NCBI GenBank assembly: GCA_903839965.1
Contig: CAIMEK010000346.1
Coordinates: forward strand, 1 to 17,696
DNA length: 17,696 nt
Reading direction: 5' to 3'
Source of the DNA: an uncultured Acetobacteraceae bacterium
Lineage (GTDB): Bacteria > Pseudomonadota > Alphaproteobacteria > Acetobacterales > Acetobacteraceae
The notes beneath the pieces were generated by a model, which was given only the letters and a program-made list of their open reading frames with translations, did not search any database and was not told the DNA's origin. Numbering within the stretch: the stretch's first letter is position 1; each line of letters opens with the position of its first letter. Below, piece after piece: positions 13,704-17,696 of this stretch. The position numbers and the translations under genes were made by a program.

Positions 13704-14540
13704 CTACAACATCCCGAGCGACTGCTTGCGGGTCGGCGGCTTGTAGGCGCGGTCGATTTCGGCCAGGTCCTCCGGCGTGAGCGTCAACGCCGCGGCGGCG
13801 GCGTTCTCGCGCAGGTGCGCGGCGTCGCCGGACTTGGGAATCGAGATCACCCCGGGATGGCGCAGCGACCAGGCGATGGCGACCTGGGCGGGCGACACCC
13901 CGTGGCGGGCCGCCACCGTCTTGATCGCAGGGTTGCGCAGCAGCCGGCCGCCCTGGCCCACCGGGGAATAGGCCATCACCGGAATCCGATGGTCGGCCTG
14001 CCAGGCCAGCAGGTCGAACTCGATGCCGCGGTACTCCGGATTGTAGAGCACCTGGTTGGTGGCACAGTTGGCGCCACCTGGCACGCCGAGCAGTTCCTCC
14101 ATGTCGTCGACATCGAAATTGGAAACGCCCCAGTGGCGGATGCGGCCTTCCGCTCTGAGCTTCTCGAAGGCGGCGACGGTTTCGGCGAGCGGCGTGCCGC
14201 CCCGCCAGTGCAGCAGGTAGAGGTCGATGGCGTCGACGCCGAGCCGCTGCAGGCTGCGTGCGCAGGCGGCCGGCACGCCGGTGCGCGAGGCGTTGTGCGG
14301 ATACACCTTGGTGACCAGGAACACCTGCTCGCGCAGGCCCTCGATCGCCTGGCCGACCACCCGCTCGGAGGCGCCGCCGCCGTACATCTCGGCGGTGTCG
14401 ATCAGGGTCAGGCCGAGCTCGACGCCGAGCCGGATGGTGGCGGCCTCCTGCTTGGCGGGGTACTGGCCCTCGCCGATCTTCCAGGTGCCCTGGCCGAGCG
14501 CCGCAACCTGGGTGCCGTCGGACAAAGCAATCGAGCGCAT
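13704..14540 (-). CDS. Aldo/keto reductase, YeaE-like
   Basis: A 278-residue NADPH-dependent aldo/keto reductase. It follows E. coli YeaE (known to reduce methylglyoxal) along its length as I remember that sequence: the start with GQGTWKIGE, GLTLIDTAEMYGGG, VFLVTKVYP, LDLYLLHW, HWGVSNFD, CATNQVLYNPEYRGIEFDLL and VMAYSPVGQGGR. The tetrad is D48, Y53, K78 and H111. ISIPKSGDAAHLRENAAAAAL is the coenzyme phosphate-binding segment. The ATG at 14540 overlaps the dipeptidase stop as ATGA, so it is the last gene of a minus-strand unit. It is only distantly related to the convergent AKR at 12694, so the pair is not a recent duplication. A methylglyoxal or small-aldehyde detoxification role is plausible but inferred. 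Confidence 0.92.
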   Translation of the reverse strand: MRSIALSDGTQVAALGQGTWKIGEGQYPAKQEAATIRLGVELGLTLIDTAEMYGGGASERVVGQAIEGLREQVFLVTKVYPHNASRTGVPAACARSLQRLGVDAIDLYLLHWRGGTPLAETVAAFEKLRAEGRIRHWGVSNFDVDDMEELLGVPGGANCATNQVLYNPEYRGIEFDLLAWQADHRIPVMAYSPVGQGGRLLRNPAIKTVAARHGVSPAQVAIAWSLRHPGVISIPKSGDAAHLRENAAAAALTLTPEDLAEIDRAYKPPTRKQSLGML

Positions 14541-15541
14541 CAGTTGGCCCTCCGTTCCGCCAGCCGCAGCACGCGCAGGAAATTGCCGCCCCAGAGCCGT
14601 GCCAACTCACTCGGGCCGTAGCCGCGGCGCATCAGTTCGGCGGTGATATTGGCGCAGTCGCCGGCATCGTGGAAGCCGACGAAGCCGCCGCCACCGTCGA
14701 AGTCCGACGAAATGCCGACATGCTCGATGCCGATGCGGCGCACCGCATAGTCGATGTGGTTGGCGTAGTCGGCCACGCTGACCTCCGCTTCGCGAGCGCC
14801 GGCGCGCAGGAAGCTTGGCACCGCCGTTATCTGTATCACGCCGCCGACGTCGCTGAGCGCGTCGAGCTGCTCGTCGTCGAGGTTGCGCGGATGGTCGCAC
14901 AACGCGCGGATGCAGGAATGGGTGGAGACCACCGGAGAGCGCGACAACAGGGCGGCCTGCAGCATGGTGGCTTTGGACGAATGCGCGATGTCGACCAGCA
15001 TGCCGAGGCGGTTGAGCTCGGCGATGGCCTGGCGGCCCAGCGGCGACAGCCCGCCATGCTCGGCGGTGGCGTCGCCGAGATCGGCGCGTGGGTTGGCGCT
15101 GTCGGCGAGCGCGTTGTGGCCGTTGTGGGTGAGCGTGAGGTAGCACGCCCCGAGGTCATGCAAGCCGCGCAGCCGGCCGACGTCGCCGCCGCAGGCGTGG
15201 CCGTTCTCGACCGCCGGCACGATGGCGGTGATGCCGTCGCGATGCGCCTGCTCGATGGCGTCCGCGGTGGTGCAGAGCCGCGCCGCCGCGCCGCCCATGG
15301 CGCCGATGGCGACCAGCATGGCGGTGGCACGCTCGAGCGCGGCCCGGTGCGCCGCCTCGGTGCGCGGGCCCTGCGGAACGTAGGCGACGAAGCAGGCCCC
15401 TGCGAGGTGGCCGCGGCGCATTTTCGGCAGGTCGACCCGGCGGGACGTGTCGTCCGTGAAGGCCGGTCCCTCGGGCCAGGGGATGTCGATATGGGTGTCG
15501 AAGGTGAGCAGGCTGCGGTGCAGCGAGTCGGGGTCTGTCAT
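14540..15541 (-). CDS. Membrane dipeptidase family (peptidase M19) zinc hydrolase
   Basis: A 333-residue metal-dependent dipeptidase of the renal-dipeptidase family, which cleaves dipeptides including those with a C-terminal D-residue. The zinc ligands are visible: H17 and D19 in FDTHID, the bridging E112 in AVENG, H187 in VDIAHSS and H208 in STHS; D280 in SSDFDG closes the site. Length is normal for bacterial members, and there is no signal peptide, so the enzyme is probably cytoplasmic. The ATG at 15541 lacks a clear ribosome site. It lies 31 bp after the EamA transporter gene and overlaps the YeaE-like reductase. The combination suggests handling of a peptide-derived compound, but that is only context. 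Confidence 0.92.
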   Translation of the reverse strand: MTDPDSLHRSLLTFDTHIDIPWPEGPAFTDDTSRRVDLPKMRRGHLAGACFVAYVPQGPRTEAAHRAALERATAMLVAIGAMGGAAARLCTTADAIEQAHRDGITAIVPAVENGHACGGDVGRLRGLHDLGACYLTLTHNGHNALADSANPRADLGDATAEHGGLSPLGRQAIAELNRLGMLVDIAHSSKATMLQAALLSRSPVVSTHSCIRALCDHPRNLDDEQLDALSDVGGVIQITAVPSFLRAGAREAEVSVADYANHIDYAVRRIGIEHVGISSDFDGGGGFVGFHDAGDCANITAELMRRGYGPSELARLWGGNFLRVLRLAERRAN

Positions 15542-15572
15542 GGCGTGACGGTCGTGGCGGCGGACGCCGGCG

Positions 15573-16559
15573 TCAAGCCCCCGGATGTGGCCGAGGCAGC
15601 GAAGGTGCGACCGGGCAGGACCGGTCGGGTTCGTCGGCGGCGACCGCCGGCCTGCGCTGCAGCGCCAGCACGGCGCCGCCCAGCATCAGCGCCATGCCGA
15701 GCGCCTGGGTGGCATCGACCTGCTCGCCGAACATCGCCATGCCGAGCAGGACGGCGATCACCGGGGTGATGAAGGCATACGAGCCGGTGCGGCTGGCGCC
15801 CCAGTCGCGCACCAGGATGAAGAAGATGATGCTGGCCCCCAGCGAGCCGGCGAACACCATCCAGAACCAGCCGAACCAGGCCTGCCAGCCCCAGGCCAGC
15901 CGGGCGGCCTGCCAGGCTCCCGGCTCCAGCGGCAACGACAGGACCAGCAGCACGAGGCCGCCGATCAGGTTGGTGATGCCGGCCAGGTGCACCGGCGGGA
16001 TGGTGCGCAGCAGCGGCCGCGATAGCACCGAGCCGACGCAGGACAGGAGGGTGCCGAGCGTCAGCAGCACGACGCCGAGCAATTCGCGCGCCTCCAGCCG
16101 GCCGGCCAGGGCCTGCGGGCCGTACAGCACGAGGATGCCGGCGATGCCGATGACGATGGCGAAGCCCTGGCGCCAGCTCGGGCTCTCCTGGCGCATGGCC
16201 ACCGCGAAGACGAGCAGGAAAAGCGGCGTCAGCGCCGAGCAGATGATGGCGGCGAGGCCGGCGGTGCTGCGTTGCAGGCCGTAGAGCTGCACGGTGACGC
16301 TGAGGCTGATCATGATCAGCGACAGCATGACCACCCGTCCGACCAGCCTGGTCGGCACCCGAACCGGGTGGTGGCGCAGCCGCCACCAGCCCAGCAGCAG
16401 CAGGCCGGCGACGGTCCAGCGCACCCCCGAGAAGAAGGCCGGCGGCACCACGCTGACGCCGACCTTCATGGCGAGCCAGGTCGTGCCCCAGATCGCACAG
16501 AGGACCGCGAACAGCAGACGCTGCCGCGCCACAGCGGGAAGCGTGCGAAAAAAGGACAC
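15573..16559 (-). CDS. EamA/DMT-superfamily permease
   Basis: A 328-residue inner-membrane protein of the drug/metabolite transporter superfamily (RhaT/EamA group), many of which export amino acids or small metabolites. It has about ten hydrophobic segments arranged as two EamA repeats. The first opens with LLFAVLCAIWGTTWLAMKVGV, where the WG..W pattern is typical; VQLYGLQRSTAGLAAIICSALTPLF closes it. The second ends with GSYAFITPVIAVLLGMAMFGE followed by ALGMALMLGGAVLAL. The C-terminal 25 residues are Pro-rich and hydrophilic. The start is GTG at 16559 with no clear ribosome site; a GTG ten codons in is an alternative. It probably heads its own unit with the dipeptidase and reductase, using the promoter just upstream. 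Confidence 0.88.
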   Translation of the reverse strand: MSFFRTLPAVARQRLLFAVLCAIWGTTWLAMKVGVSVVPPAFFSGVRWTVAGLLLLGWWRLRHHPVRVPTRLVGRVVMLSLIMISLSVTVQLYGLQRSTAGLAAIICSALTPLFLLVFAVAMRQESPSWRQGFAIVIGIAGILVLYGPQALAGRLEARELLGVVLLTLGTLLSCVGSVLSRPLLRTIPPVHLAGITNLIGGLVLLVLSLPLEPGAWQAARLAWGWQAWFGWFWMVFAGSLGASIIFFILVRDWGASRTGSYAFITPVIAVLLGMAMFGEQVDATQALGMALMLGGAVLALQRRPAVAADEPDRSCPVAPSLPRPHPGA

Positions 16560-16591
16560 TTGGACCGGGCCGGACGCAGGGTTTGGCCCAG

Positions 16592-16621
16592 ATGATAAGC
16601 GGGCCGGGACGGGATTGTCGC
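16592..16621 (-). promoter_or_regulatory. Probable promoter of the EamA-dipeptidase-reductase unit
   Basis: On the minus strand, GCGACA (16621-16616, four of six to TTGACA) and TATCAT (16597-16592, five of six to TATAAT) are separated by 18 bases. Transcription would start near 16585, about 25 bases before the GTG at 16559. It sits inside the 108-bp gap after trpF, which otherwise holds no gene. Confidence 0.4.
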
Positions 16622-16667
16622 GCTGCGTGCATGTGCGCGGAGCAAGGCAGGCCGGCGCGAAGGGAGA

Positions 16668-17282
16668 TCAGGCGGCGCGGGCGGCGGCGATGAAGGCGCG
16701 GATCAGGTCGGGGTCCTTTTGGCCCTTGGCCCGCTCGACGCCGGAGGAGACGTCCACCGCCGGCGCAGCGGCGGCGCGGATTGCCGCGGCCACGTTCGCC
16801 GGCGTCAGGCCGCCGGCCAGCAGCCAGGGCAACGGCGCCACCCAGCCGCGCAGCACGGACCAGTCGAAGGCGACCGCATTGCCACCCGGCCGGGTGGCGC
16901 CGGCGGGCGGGTGCGCCTCGATGACGAAGCCGTCCAAGCCCTCGGCTGTTGTGGGCAGGTCGGCTGCGGCGGCGATGCCGACCGCGCGCCAGACCGGCAC
17001 GCCGAAGCGGGCCCGCAAGGCGGCGCAGCGTTCCGCCGTGTCGTAGACCTGCAGCACGTCGAGCCGCAGCACCGCCAGCACGGCGGCGACCTGCGCGTCG
17101 GTGGGCGTGACGAACAGTCCCACGCGCGACGGCACGCCCGCCGCCAGCGCGGCGGCGAGCGTCGGCGTGACGGCGCGCGGCGAGGGCGGGAAGAACACGA
17201 ACCCGAGCCAATCCGCTCCGCCGCCGAGGGCGGCGTCGCGCGCGGCCGGATCGTTGATGCCGCAGATCTTGACCCGGATCAC
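16668..17282 (-). CDS. trpF: Phosphoribosylanthranilate isomerase
   Basis: Catalyses the Amadori rearrangement of phosphoribosylanthranilate to CdRP, the third step of tryptophan synthesis. The 204-residue TIM barrel starts MIRVKICGI; C7 is the general base and D140 in AFDWS the general acid. LGFVFFPPSPR (26-36) and the C-terminal phosphate site DVSSGVE (177-183) are intact. DVLQVYD (75-81) stands where the family usually has a QLHG-type strand. The start is GTG at 17282, overlapping the pyrF stop as GTGA; the frame is open to 17507 but that part is pyrF in another frame. pyrF-trpF adjacency is common in alphaproteobacteria, where trpB and trpA often follow; here a transporter follows instead. 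A strictly palindromic 18-bp stretch lies at 16881-16898 inside the gene. Confidence 0.95.
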   Translation of the reverse strand: MIRVKICGINDPAARDAALGGGADWLGFVFFPPSPRAVTPTLAAALAAGVPSRVGLFVTPTDAQVAAVLAVLRLDVLQVYDTAERCAALRARFGVPVWRAVGIAAAADLPTTAEGLDGFVIEAHPPAGATRPGGNAVAFDWSVLRGWVAPLPWLLAGGLTPANVAAAIRAAAAPAVDVSSGVERAKGQKDPDLIRAFIAAARAA

Positions 17283-17696
17283 ACCAGCTCGGCGGCGATG
17301 GCCGCGGCGGCGGCGGCGGGATCGGGCGCGGCGGTGATCGGCCGGCCCACCACCAGCCAGTCGGCGCCGGCGGCGGCGGCTTCGCGCGGGGTCATGGTGC
17401 GGGCCTGGTCGCCGGAGGGGAAGCCGACCGGACGGATGCCGGGCACCACCAGCACGGCGGTGCGGTCCAGGATGGCACGCAACGCCGGCACGTCGTGGGC
17501 GCTGCACACCAGGCCATCCGCGCCGGAATCCATCGCCAGCCGGGCCAGCCGGAGGGCGTGGTCGCGTGGGCTGGCGGCGACGCCGGTGGCCGCGAGCGCG
17601 GCCGCGTCCAGGCTGGTGAGCACGGTGACCGCCAGCAGCAGGGGGCGGTCGGGGCCGGCCTGCTCGGCGGCGCGGCGCGCGGCGGCCACCATCGCG
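17279..17696 (-). CDS. pyrF: Orotidine 5'-phosphate decarboxylase, C-terminal part (cut by window edge)
   Basis: Decarboxylates OMP to UMP, the last step of pyrimidine synthesis. The visible 138 residues are the C-terminal part of a protein usually about 230 long; the catalytic DxKxxD segment lies beyond position 17696. Recognisable are AVTVLTSLD, MDSGADGLVCSAHD, the VVPGIRP strand, DQARTMTPREAAAAGADWLVVGRPITAAPDP with the phosphate-binding GRPI, and the short Ala-rich C-terminus. The stop TGA at 17279-17281 overlaps the trpF GTG, so the two are translationally coupled. No frameshift in the visible part. Confidence 0.95.
   Translation of the reverse strand, partial: AMVAAARRAAEQAGPDRPLLLAVTVLTSLDAAALAATGVAASPRDHALRLARLAMDSGADGLVCSAHDVPALRAILDRTAVLVVPGIRPVGFPSGDQARTMTPREAAAAGADWLVVGRPITAAPDPAAAAAAIAAELV

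Noticed and set aside
12694..14540. The two convergent aldo/keto reductases as a duplicated pair
   Set aside because: They belong to different aldo/keto reductase groups, differ in length (334 and 278 residues) and share little beyond the catalytic tetrad and fold motifs.
12655..14610. Minus-strand frame of 651 codons across both aldo/keto reductases
   Set aside because: Opposite strand to the first reductase and out of frame with the second; no domain.
15538..17211. Minus-strand frame of 557 codons across trpF and the EamA gene
   Set aside because: Arg/Ala-rich throughout; the true frames of trpF and the permease are shifted relative to it and carry family motifs.
17303..17319. GCG trinucleotide run near the 3' end of pyrF
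   Set aside because: It encodes the Ala-rich C-terminus; a three-base unit cannot switch the frame, so phase variation is not supported.

Overview
The window is very G+C-rich DNA, with long open frames on both strands caused by codon bias. The pyrF-trpF overlap, the TrpF loop ending in PGGNAVAFDW and the style of the sugar genes suggest an alphaproteobacterium, perhaps Acetobacteraceae or another Rhodospirillales. This is an inference from protein style, since no rRNA or other marker gene is present. Both edges cut through genes (rfbA on the left, pyrF on the right).

Left part (1-10897) is a surface-polysaccharide locus. On the minus strand rfbB and rfbA (dTDP-glucose 4,6-dehydratase and glucose-1-phosphate thymidylyltransferase) overlap by ATGA and supply dTDP-4-keto-6-deoxyglucose, the precursor of dTDP-rhamnose and related sugars. 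Divergent from them runs a four-gene plus-strand unit: a left-handed beta-helix acyltransferase, a 155-residue protein made mostly of a tandem repeat, a 917-residue protein joining the same repeats to a GT2 glycosyltransferase and a WbsX/GH99-like domain, and a GT4 glycosyltransferase. Facing it, with 2 bp between stop codons, is a 1270-residue minus-strand protein in which the same repeats precede a WbsX/GH99-like domain, a GT4 domain and a GT2 domain. About eleven copies of one roughly 38-residue repeat are therefore spread over three proteins, one of which has no enzymatic domain. This repeat-linked set is the most interesting system in the window.

Middle part (11023-13698): on the minus strand, a tandem pair of half-size chromate-transporter-family proteins (CHR), then a GC-rich hairpin, then an unrecognised small membrane protein. 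Divergent from the pair is an aldo/keto reductase.

Right part (13704-17696), all minus strand: the 3' part of pyrF, trpF overlapping it by GTGA, then a probable internal promoter, an EamA/DMT-type exporter, an M19 dipeptidase, and a YeaE-like aldo/keto reductase overlapping the dipeptidase by ATGA. I saw no tRNA, rRNA, CRISPR array, insertion sequence or attachment site.
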